A DNA stretch of 64,000 bases from Flavobacteriales bacterium (GCA_016717305.1 JADKFY010000006.1:124001-188000); one strand, 5' to 3'. Counted from the first letter of the stretch, positions 17,887-26,518 are shown. Numbers and translations are program-made. The notes: generated by a model not told the origin, from the letters alone.

Positions 17887-19478
17887 TTCCGACGTGCCTT
17901 TATACCAATGACGACCGGGTAGTCGGCATCGACGCTGTCCAGCAATCGACGATCACATTCCTCGGTTGCAAATCCTTTTATCAAACACGTTGCCGCGTAC
18001 GAGTTACCAAAGCAGGTGACTTCGACGTTCCCTTTTCCGAAGACATCCTCGAACATCCGTAAAGCTGAATTTGGTGTGAAGCGCCAGTAGTCTCCCCAAC
18101 GCTCCGCATCGTAACGGGAGATCTGCACGAGGCCTGCGACCGATACCAAGGCCACGCCTCCGGGCTTCAAACTCTTGTACAGACCACGTACCGCCAGTTG
18201 GTGGTCATAGATGAAATTCAGGGTCTGTGTGCAGATGAACGCATCCAATTCAGCATCGGGCAAGCTTTCGTGGGCCGTTAGGTCACCCAGCCGAATGCCA
18301 GCACCTGCACTGCCTTTGAAGCGAAGCACTTCCGAACGGACGCCTGGCCCGCCGAACTGCTGCGTATAGGTTGGATCCTCGATCTCCATCACGTGGCCTG
18401 TGATCTCGCTGCGCGAATCGCCGAGGAAGTTCTCGATGTAATACCGGTCCACTGGTTTGCCCCGATCGATCCCGAAGACACGGGAGACCGGATCGAATGC
18501 CAACTGCTCCGGGACCGGTTGGTCCGTTTTACGGACCCTGATGTACCATTGTCGCAAGCCTAAGGGCAGTTTCCGCCAGACGAGTGCTTTGATGGATGTG
18601 TCGTGGCCACCCTCGAAATGGTACTTCGCATACTTGATCCAAGCTGCTATGGCCGCTGGCGTTTCCAACGCTTCCACAGGTTCCACAGGGATCATATCCG
18701 CTGCTAGTTGGAGTTCCGCGTTGTGATCCGATGTGGTTTCATGCGTGGCATCGGCGCCGAAGCCTTTGTTCAAGGACATGGTCACCTGTGGGAAGTAGTT
18801 CACTTTGCCTTGTAGGATGCAATTCGCGGTCCAGCGGATGGCCCAACTGTCAATGTGCCCTTTGATCTGCGCTTTTAGCATCTCGGAGAAATAGGACACT
18901 TCGCCATCCGCATCGAGGTGATCCAAAAGACCTTGTTCCTTCAACCCGGTAAGGAGTTTGGTCCCATCCTTCTCGAAGAGGTCCCAACTGCGCTTCCATG
19001 TTGCCCACGCCAGACTATCCGGATAGCGCAGGAAGAAATTGCCTTGGAGATCATCGGGTGGTGCGAAGTAGTTCCACGAACCAACGGAGAACACACGCTC
19101 GACCGCAGCGAAGGTGTCCAGTGCTTCGTTCATGAACCGCAGGAAATGGGGCGACACCACCGCATCATCCTCCACCACGATGGTGCGCCCGAAACGATCA
19201 CAGGCATGGGTGACCCCATCGATCACCGATGCGGCAAGCCCCTTGTTCGCCAACGCTTCGATCACATCCACATGTGCGAAACCAGCAGCACCCTTGGCCA
19301 GTTCCCGAACCTCAGCGATGGATCGGTGGTCGTGATCGGTGGCATTGGCCTTGGGGCCGTCGCAAAAGATGATGACACGACTTTCACCGGCAAGATCGTT
19401 CGCGGCAAGACCTACCAGCATACGTTGCAAAGCCTGCGGGCGCTTATACGCGAATATGACGATCGGGGCACGCTCCAT
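17883..19478 (-). CDS. Two-domain protein: glycosyltransferase (GNT-I/GT2-like) fused to a SAM methyltransferase
   Basis: A 531-residue cytoplasmic protein. Residues 1-270 form a GT-A domain with APIVIFAYKRPQALQRML, then VIIFCDGPK and the metal-binding VVEDDAVVSPHFLRFM, resembling the GNT-I-like sugar transferases. After a linker with SWAIRW and a basic stretch, residues 310-531 form a class I methyltransferase beginning FGIDRGKPVDRYYIENFL, with ITGHVMEIED, LDAFICTQTLNFIYD and SLKPGGVALVS. A single chain could add and methylate a sugar in one step; that coupling is inference. The ATG at 19478 lies one base after the upstream stop. The frame is continuous, so the fusion is not an obvious artefact. 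Confidence 0.85.
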   Translation of the reverse strand: MERAPIVIFAYKRPQALQRMLVGLAANDLAGESRVIIFCDGPKANATDHDHRSIAEVRELAKGAAGFAHVDVIEALANKGLAASVIDGVTHACDRFGRTIVVEDDAVVSPHFLRFMNEALDTFAAVERVFSVGSWNYFAPPDDLQGNFFLRYPDSLAWATWKRSWDLFEKDGTKLLTGLKEQGLLDHLDADGEVSYFSEMLKAQIKGHIDSWAIRWTANCILQGKVNYFPQVTMSLNKGFGADATHETTSDHNAELQLAADMIPVEPVEALETPAAIAAWIKYAKYHFEGGHDTSIKALVWRKLPLGLRQWYIRVRKTDQPVPEQLAFDPVSRVFGIDRGKPVDRYYIENFLGDSRSEITGHVMEIEDPTYTQQFGGPGVRSEVLRFKGSAGAGIRLGDLTAHESLPDAELDAFICTQTLNFIYDHQLAVRGLYKSLKPGGVALVSVAGLVQISRYDAERWGDYWRFTPNSALRMFEDVFGKGNVEVTCFGNSYAATCLIKGFATEECDRRLLDSVDADYPVVIGIKARRK

Positions 19479-19479
19479 C

Positions 19480-20185
19480 CTATCGTTTGCGTAGGATCCT
19501 GGTCTCTGAAAAGTCACGGTTGAAGATCACTGGTGCCATGCCTTGGAGAATGGGTTCCAACCGATCCAGGACGGCGCCATTCTTCACAGTATAGTGTTCG
19601 CGTTCGGCATTGTCCAGGATCAACAACCCACCTTTCCGCAGCTTGGGTAACGCATGAACGAGGCACGAGGTACGCGCCCGACCATCCACCATCACCACGT
19701 CGAAATGTCCATCCGGGTAGGCATCGATCGCCGATGCGTAGGCCTTGAAATTCATGTGCGCGTAGTTCGCATCGCTGGAAGCATAGTGGTCAGGATCGGA
19801 AGGATCCGGCGCTGGTACGAGATCGCCGGAAACTGCGCTGCGTTCGAGTCCCGTCCAGTCTGCGCGCTGTTCACCCTTCATCCGGTCCTTCAACGCGTTG
19901 AACCATTCCGCGTCATGCTCTACGGTCACGACTTCCGCAACACGTTCGATCCAGAAAAGCGTGCTTCCTCCTCCGCCATATTCGAACACGCGATCCGCTG
20001 GTCCCAGCGTCTTGGCGCAGCAAATCGATCGCCGGGAAGGAGATCCACGGCATTCGCTCGGTCATGGACGTTGCTCCCGGACGTATAGCATGCTTCCAGC
20101 GGTTGTAGAATGGCACCTGCATCCACCCTGCACCTCTGTACCGGTTATACTTTATCTGGCGAAGGAAGTACTTGAACGTTTCCAC
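19480..20185 (-). pseudogene. Class I SAM methyltransferase, frame broken near 20015
   Basis: The gene begins with GTG at 20185, directly after the ABC ATPase stop, and reads METFKYFLRQIKYNRYRGAG through PWISFPAIDLL. The frame then slips. The rest, starting AKTLGPADRVFEYGGGGSTLFW and ending at 19480, lies in another frame. Removing one base, or adding two, at 20015-20020 restores one protein of about 234 residues. The GGGGSTLFW segment is SAM motif I, and FDVVMVDGRART with LRKGGLLILDNAE completes the methyltransferase core. Either a real disruption or a sequencing indel would give this picture; the intact motifs on both sides favour a recent or artefactual event. Confidence 0.8.
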
Positions 20186-21433
20186 TTAGTACAGTGCGAA
20201 TGAATGGTCCACAAAAAAGGTGCCCTGATCCTCGTCCGGTGCGCGACCGGTCCCGAAGAAATCACCGGATTCCACTTGAAAGCTACCTGCATTCAGGAGA
20301 TAATCAGCCGTATCACCAGCCACCCGGGCGAAGATGGTAAACGTGTAATTCCCATTGCGCAGCGGGCACTTGGGAACTTCGATCCGAACACAACGTTTCC
20401 CTTCTGCATTGGCGAAGCTCTGTCCGGAGACAGTGTTGCTCAAGTGCGTGATGCGTTGTCCATATTGGTCATCGATCCCCATGGAAATTTCCAGATCACG
20501 CAGTTGGGTCGCGTTGCTGGTGAAGTCGAAGTTGAAGACCACTTTGGATCCGGACTGCGCAGCAGCGATCGCTCCACCAGCCCCATCGGTCAGGTGGAAT
20601 CGTGTGTAGCGGATCGCTCCGTTCCCTTGACGGTCCACGCGAGAAGCAAGATCCATTTCGGATGCGGATCCGGCATCCTTCAAATAGGTGTTTATGACTT
20701 CCGCTGTTGGGCCTTGTGTTACCAACTGCCCGTGCTTCAGGTAGATCGCCGTGTTGCACAGGTTCTGGATGGCCGCCATGTTGTGGCTTACGAAGAGTAC
20801 GGTCCTGCCGCCCATGGATACTTCCTTCATCTTGCCCAAGCATTTCCGCTGGAATTCGGCATCGCCAACGGCCAGTACTTCATCCACCACCAGTATCTCC
20901 GGTTCCAAATGCGCGGCAACGGCGAAAGCCAGACGCACGTACATGCCGGATGAGTATCGTTTCACCGGAGTATCCAAAAAGCGATCGACCCCGGCAAAAT
21001 CCACGATCTCATCGAACTTGCTGCTGATCTCGCTCCTCGACATGCCGAGTATGGCGCCGTTCAGGTAGATGTTCTCCCGGCCGCTGAGCTCAGGATGAAA
21101 TCCAGTGCCCACTTCGAGCAAGGAGGCCAAGCGCCCATCGATGGTTACACGTCCGGTGGTGGGGTCCACGATCCGGCTGAGGATCTTCAGCAAGGTGGAC
21201 TTCCCGGCACCGTTGCGGCCGATGATACCCACCCGGTCCCCTTGTCCGATCTGGAACGAGAGGTCCTTCAAGGCCCAGAATTCCGATGTGCTGGCCTGTT
21301 GCACGGTAGGCTTGAACAAGGACCGTGCCCGGTCGGTGATCACATCGCGCAGCGCCGTGTAGCTCTCCCGCTTTTGGTGCTTCAGGGTGTAACGCTTACC
21401 CAGCCCTTCCACTTGAATGATCGGTCCGCTCAT
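20186..21433 (-). CDS. wzt: ABC polysaccharide exporter ATP-binding protein with C-terminal Wzt domain
   Basis: A 415-residue ATPase. Walker A is IGRNGAGKST (residues 71-80), the signature is YSSGMYVRLAFAVAAH near 163 and Walker B is EILVVDEVLAVGD. Residues about 270-415 form a Wzt_C-like beta-sandwich (FNFDFTSNATQLRDLEISM, then YTFTIFARVAG), the domain that in O-antigen exporters recognises the glycan's modified end. It works with the permease at 21436 to flip the finished glycan across the inner membrane. The ATG at 21433 is correct; a longer open frame upstream merely runs antiphase through the permease gene. Confidence 0.93.
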   Translation of the reverse strand: MSGPIIQVEGLGKRYTLKHQKRESYTALRDVITDRARSLFKPTVQQASTSEFWALKDLSFQIGQGDRVGIIGRNGAGKSTLLKILSRIVDPTTGRVTIDGRLASLLEVGTGFHPELSGRENIYLNGAILGMSRSEISSKFDEIVDFAGVDRFLDTPVKRYSSGMYVRLAFAVAAHLEPEILVVDEVLAVGDAEFQRKCLGKMKEVSMGGRTVLFVSHNMAAIQNLCNTAIYLKHGQLVTQGPTAEVINTYLKDAGSASEMDLASRVDRQGNGAIRYTRFHLTDGAGGAIAAAQSGSKVVFNFDFTSNATQLRDLEISMGIDDQYGQRITHLSNTVSGQSFANAEGKRCVRIEVPKCPLRNGNYTFTIFARVAGDTADYLLNAGSFQVESGDFFGTGRAPDEDQGTFFVDHSFALY

Positions 21434-21435
21434 GT

Positions 21436-22278
21436 TCAGATGATATCCGCGAAGCCGCGTTCGGTCCTTCGGAAGTGACGGATGCCGATGAAAAGCAACA
21501 ACAAGGAGATGCAACAGGAGGTGATGAAACCTGGCCAGTGGATGGTCTGAGCGGCACCGAAAAGACAATAGCGGAAGCCATCGATCACAGCCACCATGGG
21601 GTTGCAGGCGTAGAGGTACTTCATCACCGCCGGAATACCGGGGTTGTTGAAGATGTCCTGACTGGAGAACGCGACCGGCGTTACGTAAAGCCCAAATTGC
21701 ACGATGAACGGCACCACATAGCGGAAGTCCCGGTACTTGACGTTGAGCGAGGCAATGAGCAACCCAGCTCCGAAGGACACCACGAGCGTGAGCAGCACGA
21801 AGAGCGGCAATAGGAACACCTCCGGACCTGGCAAGTAGGCGTACCAAACCATCATGATCACCAAGATCAGGAAGGCAACCGCGAAGTCGATCGCACTGAC
21901 CAGCACCGTGCTGAACGGAAGGATGAGGCGTGGGAAATACACCTTGGTGAGCAGGTTGGAGTTGGAGATCAACGAGTTCGACGTTTCGCTGAAGGAGGTC
22001 GCGAAGAACTGCCATGGGAGGGTTGCCGCACAGACCATGAGCAAACGTGGTGTACCCGCTGGCACCGTGGAGCCGAAGAGCCAGCCGATGAACCACATGG
22101 CCAAAATGGTGAGCACCGGACGCAGAACCGCCCATAGGATCCCGATGGCCGTCTGCTTGTAGCGCACCATCACATCCCGCCATGCGAGGAACAAGAGCAG
22201 CCCCCGGTATTGCCACAAGTCACGCCAATAATTCTGGCTGACCGAACCCGGCCCTATGATCACACGATGACTGGACAT
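21436..22278 (-). CDS. wzm: ABC-2 type polysaccharide exporter permease
   Basis: A 280-residue inner-membrane permease with six hydrophobic helices. The N-terminal YWRDLWQYRGLLLFLAWRD amphipathic segment and RYKQTAIGILWAVLRPVL are characteristic of Wzm/TagG-like ABC-2 permeases. The C-terminus ends in a short cytoplasmic tail. It pairs with the Wzt-type ATPase two bases downstream. I chose the ATG at 22278 (MSSHRVIIGPG) because upstream in-frame codons look non-coding. The spacer 22279-22445 shows no clear element. Confidence 0.93.
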   Translation of the reverse strand: MSSHRVIIGPGSVSQNYWRDLWQYRGLLLFLAWRDVMVRYKQTAIGILWAVLRPVLTILAMWFIGWLFGSTVPAGTPRLLMVCAATLPWQFFATSFSETSNSLISNSNLLTKVYFPRLILPFSTVLVSAIDFAVAFLILVIMMVWYAYLPGPEVFLLPLFVLLTLVVSFGAGLLIASLNVKYRDFRYVVPFIVQFGLYVTPVAFSSQDIFNNPGIPAVMKYLYACNPMVAVIDGFRYCLFGAAQTIHWPGFITSCCISLLLLFIGIRHFRRTERGFADII

Positions 22279-22445
22279 TCTGTTCTGTGATCGTAATGGA
22301 TCAATGGTCAATTTTGGTCCTTTTCCCATTAGGAACTGGTCCGTTCTCGGCAATTCCAACGCCTTGCAGGTTCCTCAAGTTCGCGGCTAAAAGTAACAAT
22401 GTGACGGCTCCCGGTCTTTCCACCAAGACCGAGTGACACGAACGG

Positions 22446-23495
22446 TCAACGCGTAAGAGCGTGCGCTTTGGATAGAGGCTCACGGCGCAAGAGAATAAGA
22501 TCGAAGATGCCATGCCAATAACCGATCCCATAAGAAACGTGCAAGACAAAGAACGTGGCCATGATCCCGGGAATATCCTTGACTTGGGATGCGGACCGGA
22601 ATGCGCTGACGAAAGCCACCAAAACATACCCTATAACGCCGGCAAGGAAAAGTCCAAAAGCGATCGGTCCGGTCCACGAAATAGCCGGCCCTAAGGACAG
22701 AAAAGCAACCAATGCAGCTGGGACCAGTTGCCGCCAAGTGGTGATCGCACGGTGCAGGCGGTTCACGTACACTTTCCAATAGCCGTATTGCCGGTATTGG
22801 CGAAAGAGCCTTCCCAAGCTGGCCCGCACGTAGTACTTACTGCGTATCTTATAAGACAAGCGAATGCGCCATCCAGCTTGGGTGACACGGTAGTTGAACT
22901 CGTCGTCCTGGTTACGCACCAGACGTTCATCGAAGAATCCGACCTGATCGAAGACCTCACGACGGTATGCTCCGAACGCCACCGTATCCACCTCCCCTTC
23001 CTTCCGCCCGGTGCGGAAATGCGCACCGCCAACACCGAACGGATGACCCATTGCAGCGCCGATCCGGCGGCTGGCTTCATCCACGTATACGTTCTCTATA
23101 ACCCCGCCAGCGCAGCCTACCTCGGGATGGTCCCGCAACAAGGCCATGTTCTCCTTCAAGAACTCCTTGTCCACTTCAGCGTGAGCACCTAGAATGATCC
23201 CGATATCAAATCCCTCGGGACGCAAGCCAATGTTCATGGCCTGCGGTGTCGTGCGTGCCGGGTTGTCCATCAATTTGATCCAAGGATGTACCGAGGCGAT
23301 GCCTTTGATCTCCTCGCGAGTACCATCATCGCTCATGCCATCGCAGACGCACACTTCCAAATGCATATTGGATCTATCGGCGGCGACCAGGGAAAGTAGG
23401 CATGGTCCAATAAACCTCGCTTCATTCCTACACGGTATGACCACACGAACGCGCGGAAAGGACTTGGGGTCGGTCTCAACCTCAGGGGTGATCAT
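22446..23495 (-). CDS. GT2 glycosyltransferase, membrane-anchored (ExoA-like)
   Basis: A 349-residue enzyme. The GT-A domain has VRVVIPCRNEARFIGPCLLS, VCVCDGMSDDGT, the DxH-type ILGAHAEVDKEF and NQDDEFNYRVTQAGWRI. The last 100 residues contain two to three membrane helices. This layout matches ExoA-type succinoglycan glucosyltransferases. The ATG at 23495 overlaps the upstream GT4 stop (ATGA at 23492-23495). As it stands upstream of the exporter genes, it likely adds a residue during glycan assembly at the cytoplasmic membrane. Confidence 0.88.
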   Translation of the reverse strand: MITPEVETDPKSFPRVRVVIPCRNEARFIGPCLLSLVAADRSNMHLEVCVCDGMSDDGTREEIKGIASVHPWIKLMDNPARTTPQAMNIGLRPEGFDIGIILGAHAEVDKEFLKENMALLRDHPEVGCAGGVIENVYVDEASRRIGAAMGHPFGVGGAHFRTGRKEGEVDTVAFGAYRREVFDQVGFFDERLVRNQDDEFNYRVTQAGWRIRLSYKIRSKYYVRASLGRLFRQYRQYGYWKVYVNRLHRAITTWRQLVPAALVAFLSLGPAISWTGPIAFGLFLAGVIGYVLVAFVSAFRSASQVKDIPGIMATFFVLHVSYGIGYWHGIFDLILLRREPLSKAHALTR

Positions 23496-24568
23496 CGGTG
23501 CTGTTCCGAGCTTACTTCGTTGAACACGGCCAACATTCGATCCACACACGTCTCCCACTCGTAGTTCTGGACAACGAAATGACGCGCCGAAGTACCCATT
23601 CGACGGCGCGACCCATGATCCCGGACCAGTTTCTCCAAGGCCACGGTTGCTGCTTTAATGTCGTCACTTGGAACAATGAAACCCGTTGACATATCCTGGA
23701 CCACTTCCGGTAATCCGCCTACATCGCTGACCACCACAGGAAGTCCACAGGCTTGCGCCTCCACCACCGCCACGCCAAAACTTTCTTCACGGCTCAAGGC
23801 CACGTAGACGTCCAATTTGTGTAGTTCGGAGGGCACCTGGTCGTGCGGCACGGGACCGACGAATTCAACCCGACCCATCAGTCCGGCTTGTTCCACCATC
23901 GCTCTCAGCCGCTGTAGTTCACCACCTCCACCAACTATCCGCAGTTGAATAGGTCTAAGGTCCTTGAGCGCGGAAAGACGAATGAACGCCCAGATCAACA
24001 GATCGACCCCATAGTGTGGCTCCAACGTTTTGACCGTACCGATGGTCACAACTGAAGGATCTTCCTTTGGGTCCAATGGCTTGAACATATCCATATCCAC
24101 TCCGAACGGAACTACTGCTACCGGGACAGTCTGTCCGATCAAGGAAGCAACGCGACGAGCCATGGACTTGCTGGTGGATACGATCCGTGAAGCCGATCGC
24201 ATATTCCGCAGCAACCAACGCTTGTGCAATGTGCTCTTTTCAGGGAAGGCGAACACATCACTTCCCCAGACATTGAGCACGGTCGGTTCAGGAGCACACC
24301 AGCGAACGAACGAGCCATAGCCCGATGCATAGTGCACATTAACGACATCCGGATCCAGTTCAGCAATGAGCTTCTTGACCCGCAGGCCATTGAGCAGGTA
24401 TCCAAATCCAAAAAGGTGTGGGACCGGATGTATCCCTACGGTCTTTGAAAACCCCGCCAAAGGTTTGTGCTGTGTGATCAGATGTACGTCCAACCCGCGT
24501 AACACGAAGGCATTTGCCCAACGCATCGTATGGATCGAGTTCCCAGCGGAGATGAGCACCAACTTCAT
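23492..24568 (-). CDS. GT4 glycosyltransferase
   Basis: A 358-residue GT-B enzyme. It starts MKLVLISAGNSIHTMRWANA, has VNVHYASGYGSFVRW near 95 and the donor-domain motifs TIGTVKTLEPHYGVD and SREESFGVAVVEAQACGLP with the conserved E-x7-E. It is the first gene of the minus-strand polysaccharide locus and is divergent from the NfeD-like gene at 24691. In the spacer the minus strand shows only a partial -7-like GACCTTCG, so its promoter is unclear. Confidence 0.9.
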   Translation of the reverse strand: MKLVLISAGNSIHTMRWANAFVLRGLDVHLITQHKPLAGFSKTVGIHPVPHLFGFGYLLNGLRVKKLIAELDPDVVNVHYASGYGSFVRWCAPEPTVLNVWGSDVFAFPEKSTLHKRWLLRNMRSASRIVSTSKSMARRVASLIGQTVPVAVVPFGVDMDMFKPLDPKEDPSVVTIGTVKTLEPHYGVDLLIWAFIRLSALKDLRPIQLRIVGGGGELQRLRAMVEQAGLMGRVEFVGPVPHDQVPSELHKLDVYVALSREESFGVAVVEAQACGLPVVVSDVGGLPEVVQDMSTGFIVPSDDIKAATVALEKLVRDHGSRRRMGTSARHFVVQNYEWETCVDRMLAVFNEVSSEQHR

Positions 24569-24640
24569 GAACGGGCGAAGGTCGTGACTTGTGGCCTAAT
24601 TCCCCGCCCTTCATTTCTAATCGCCGTTCGTACTTCAAGC

Positions 24641-24671
24641 ATTGTTCCCCTTCAAGGACTCCCTACCTTCA
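24641..24671 (+). promoter_or_regulatory. Bacteroidota-type promoter of the NfeD-SPFH operon
   Basis: ATTG at 24641-24644, a 19-base spacer and TACCTTCA at 24664-24671 match the -33/-7 pattern used by the primary sigma factor of this phylum with one or two deviations. The start codon at 24691 lies 20 bases beyond the -7 element. Confidence 0.55.
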
Positions 24672-24690
24672 CCAACTAGCAAACGAACTC

Positions 24691-25137
24691 ATGGAATTCT
24701 TTCAATGGCATTGGTGGGCTGGCTTGGCGATCGTCCTTTTGATCGCCGAGATCTTCATTCCCGGTTTCTTTTTGGTGTGTTTGGGATTTGGTTGCGTGGG
24801 CGCTAGTGCAATGGCGGCTTTGGGACTGGGACCGGCCGCACAGCTGATCGCATTCTCCATCCTTTCTTTGGCAGCCTTCTTCACCATTCGTCCGCTTTTG
24901 CTGAAACGGATGTGGAAGGATCCCGGCGTGCGCCCCAACATGGACGCGTTGCTGGGCCAGAAGGGCCGCGTGACGCAGGATTTTGACCCGGGACTTCGCT
25001 TGGGTCGAGTGAGCGCGGGCGGCGATGACTGGCGTGCTGAATGCACCACCGATAAACCGCTCCGCATTGGCGACACCGTACTGGTGGTCCGCTTGGATAG
25101 TAATACTTTGATCGTAGAACCCCTCATCAACCATTGA
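24691..25137 (+). CDS. NfeD-like membrane protein
   Basis: A 148-residue protein with two to three hydrophobic helices in the first 75 residues (HWWAGLAIVLLIAEIFIPGF, then FLVCLGFGCVGASAMAAL). The NfeD C-terminal OB-fold domain follows: GQKGRVTQDFDPGLRLGRV, GDDWRAEC and LRIGDTVLVVRLDSNTLIVE. This short form typically pairs with an SPFH/band-7 protein, as here, three bases downstream, and the two are thought to organise membrane domains or protein quality control. The ATG at 24691 was chosen over upstream in-frame codons that lack helix character. Confidence 0.92.
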   Translation: MEFFQWHWWAGLAIVLLIAEIFIPGFFLVCLGFGCVGASAMAALGLGPAAQLIAFSILSLAAFFTIRPLLLKRMWKDPGVRPNMDALLGQKGRVTQDFDPGLRLGRVSAGGDDWRAECTTDKPLRIGDTVLVVRLDSNTLIVEPLINH

Positions 25138-25140
25138 CCC

Positions 25141-26139
25141 ATGGACGCATCCATCGTTATCCCTATTCTCATTGCCCTTCTTGTGGTATTCATCGTTGCC
25201 AAAGGTGTACGCATCGTGCAACAAAGTGAAGCCATGGTGATCGAACGGCTAGGCCGCTATCAAAAGACCCTTACAGCGGGGTTCAATATCCTGATCCCCA
25301 TTTTCGACAAGCCACGCGAGATCACTTATCGCTTCAGCCGCGACATGCCGGATGGCAATAAGTATGTGCAGTTGGTGAAGCGGGAACGCATTGACATGCG
25401 GGAGACCGTGTATGATTTCGCCAAACAGAACGTGATCACCAAGGACAACGTTGGTACCGAGATCAACGCCCTCCTCTACTTCCAAGTCACTGATCCCGTG
25501 AAGGCGATGTACGAGATCGAGAACTTGCCCTTGGCGATCGAAAAGTTGACCCAGACCACCCTGCGTAACGTGATCGGTGAACTGGACTTGGACGAATGCC
25601 TTACCAGTCGTGATACGATCAACGCCAAGCTGCGCAACATCCTCGACGAGGCGAGCAACAAGTGGGGCGTGAAGGTGAACCGCGTGGAGTTGCAGGACAT
25701 CAACCCGCCCCGTGACATCCGCGAGGCCATGGAAAAGCAGATGCGTGCCGAGCGTGACAAGCGGGCCCAGATCATCGATGCAGAAGGAACCAAGCGCGCC
25801 GTGATCCTGCAGGCAGAAGCGGTGCAACAGAAACAGATCAACGAAGCGGAAGGTCAAAAGCAAGCTCAAGTGCTGGAGGCCGAAGGCGATGCCCAAGCCC
25901 GTATACGCCGTGCACAAGGTGAATCTGAAGCCATCCGATTGGTAACAGAAGCCATCAAAGGCACCAAGGCCGACCCCGCAAACTACCTGATCGCGATGCG
26001 CTATTTGGAGACCCTTTCCGACATGACCAGCGGCCAGAACAACAAGGTGGTCTACATTCCTTATGAAGCGACCGGAATACTCAGCAGTGTCGGCGGCATC
26101 AAGGACATGCTGGATGCCGGGAAGATGTTGAAGGGGTAA
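25141..26139 (+). CDS. SPFH/band 7 (paraslipin-type, QmcA-like) protein
   Basis: A 332-residue inner-membrane protein. One N-terminal helix (IVIPILIALLVVFIVAKGV) anchors it. The band 7 domain follows with QQSEAMVIERLGRYQKTL and GFNILIPIFDK, and a long helical region (residues 190-270) is rich in Ala/Glu/Gln repeats (AEGTKRAVILQAEA, EAEGQKQAQVLEAEG). The length and order match QmcA/paraslipins, which oligomerise in membranes with NfeD partners. It is the second gene of the operon, closed by the strong terminator at 26160. Confidence 0.93.
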   Translation: MDASIVIPILIALLVVFIVAKGVRIVQQSEAMVIERLGRYQKTLTAGFNILIPIFDKPREITYRFSRDMPDGNKYVQLVKRERIDMRETVYDFAKQNVITKDNVGTEINALLYFQVTDPVKAMYEIENLPLAIEKLTQTTLRNVIGELDLDECLTSRDTINAKLRNILDEASNKWGVKVNRVELQDINPPRDIREAMEKQMRAERDKRAQIIDAEGTKRAVILQAEAVQQKQINEAEGQKQAQVLEAEGDAQARIRRAQGESEAIRLVTEAIKGTKADPANYLIAMRYLETLSDMTSGQNNKVVYIPYEATGILSSVGGIKDMLDAGKMLKG

Positions 26140-26159
26140 ACTCCTATCTCCAATAACAA

Positions 26160-26195
26160 CGAAGCCCCGGATCTGGATCCGGGGCTTCGTCTTTC
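26160..26195 (+). terminator. Strong Rho-independent terminator
   Basis: A perfect 14-bp stem (CGAAGCCCCGGATC, 26160-26173, with its complement at 26176-26189) is followed by TCTTTC. It ends the NfeD-SPFH transcript and, because the stem is symmetric, might also stop the convergent tRNA transcript. Confidence 0.9.
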
Positions 26196-26200
26196 AAAAG

Positions 26201-26274
26201 TAGCGCGAGAGAGACTTGAACTCTCGACCTCAGGATTATGAATCCTGCGCTCTAACCAGCTGAGCTACCGCGCC
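26201..26274 (-). tRNA. tRNA-Met (anticodon CAT), elongator type
   Basis: The minus strand folds as a full cloverleaf of 74 bases. Acceptor stem GGCGCGG pairs with TCGCGCT (G-U at both ends). The D arm is GCTC-loop-GAGC, the anticodon arm is CAGGA-TTCATAA-TCCTG with anticodon CAT, and the T arm is GAGAG-TTCAAGT-CTCTC. The discriminator is A and CCA is not encoded. The anticodon stem lacks the three G-C pairs of initiators and position 1-72 is paired, so elongator Met fits better; a lysidine tRNA-Ile2 is less likely. Confidence 0.95.
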
Positions 26275-26306
26275 ATTTCCTTAAGCCGTTTTCTGCTAAG
26301 GGGCCG

Positions 26307-26338
26307 CAAATATAGTTGAAGAGGTTGAAGAGATCAAA
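26307..26338 (-). promoter_or_regulatory. Promoter of tRNA-Met
   Basis: On the minus strand TTTG (26338-26335), exactly 20 bases, then TATATTTG (26314-26307) match the Bacteroidota consensus perfectly. The following GCGGCCCC block starts where the RNA should begin, a GC-rich discriminator shared with the rpmG promoter. Confidence 0.85.
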
Positions 26339-26460
26339 GTGACCCTATGAGCAGCGGAAATAGCAGAGGTTGAAGGTTGACGCTGGAGGGTTGACGAGGG
26401 CCACGGGTGGACCGCATTCAACCACTCAACATGTATCTCGTCAACCTTCTTCAACTTAAC
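26315..26460. repeat. Degenerate GTTGA-rich inverted-repeat tract
   Basis: This spacer holds several copies of GGTTGA and GTTGAAG in both orientations. GTTGAAGAGGTTG (26315-26327) is nearly complementary to CAACCTTCTTCAAC (26442-26455), and GGTTGACGAG (26389-26398) is exactly complementary to CTCGTCAACC (26437-26446). Similar tracts occur at 39.8, 47.9 and 53.8 kb. No coding potential is seen. Confidence 0.65.
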
Positions 26461-26487
26461 GCCAAATGCCAACTGATCAAAAGCCCG

Positions 26488-26518
26488 CTTGCACAGGTGG
26501 AACGATCTTCTATCTTCG
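26488..26518 (+). promoter_or_regulatory. Promoter of the lysine-rich START fusion gene
   Basis: CTTG (26488-26491), a 19-base spacer and TATCTTCG (26511-26518) fit the -33/-7 pattern with two deviations. The GGCGC after it resembles the GC block of the tRNA and rpmG promoters. The start codon is at 26550, 31 bases on. Confidence 0.55.

Noticed and set aside
21434..22216. Long N-terminal extension of the Wzt ATPase reading frame
   Set aside because: It is the antiphase reading of the permease gene; the translation is His/Gly/Arg-rich without family similarity, and the ATPase starts properly at 21433.
26200..26275. Possible tRNA-Ile2 (lysidine) identity for the CAT anticodon tRNA
   Set aside because: The sequence of acceptor, D and anticodon arms matches elongator tRNA-Met of this phylum better; identity by eye remains slightly open.
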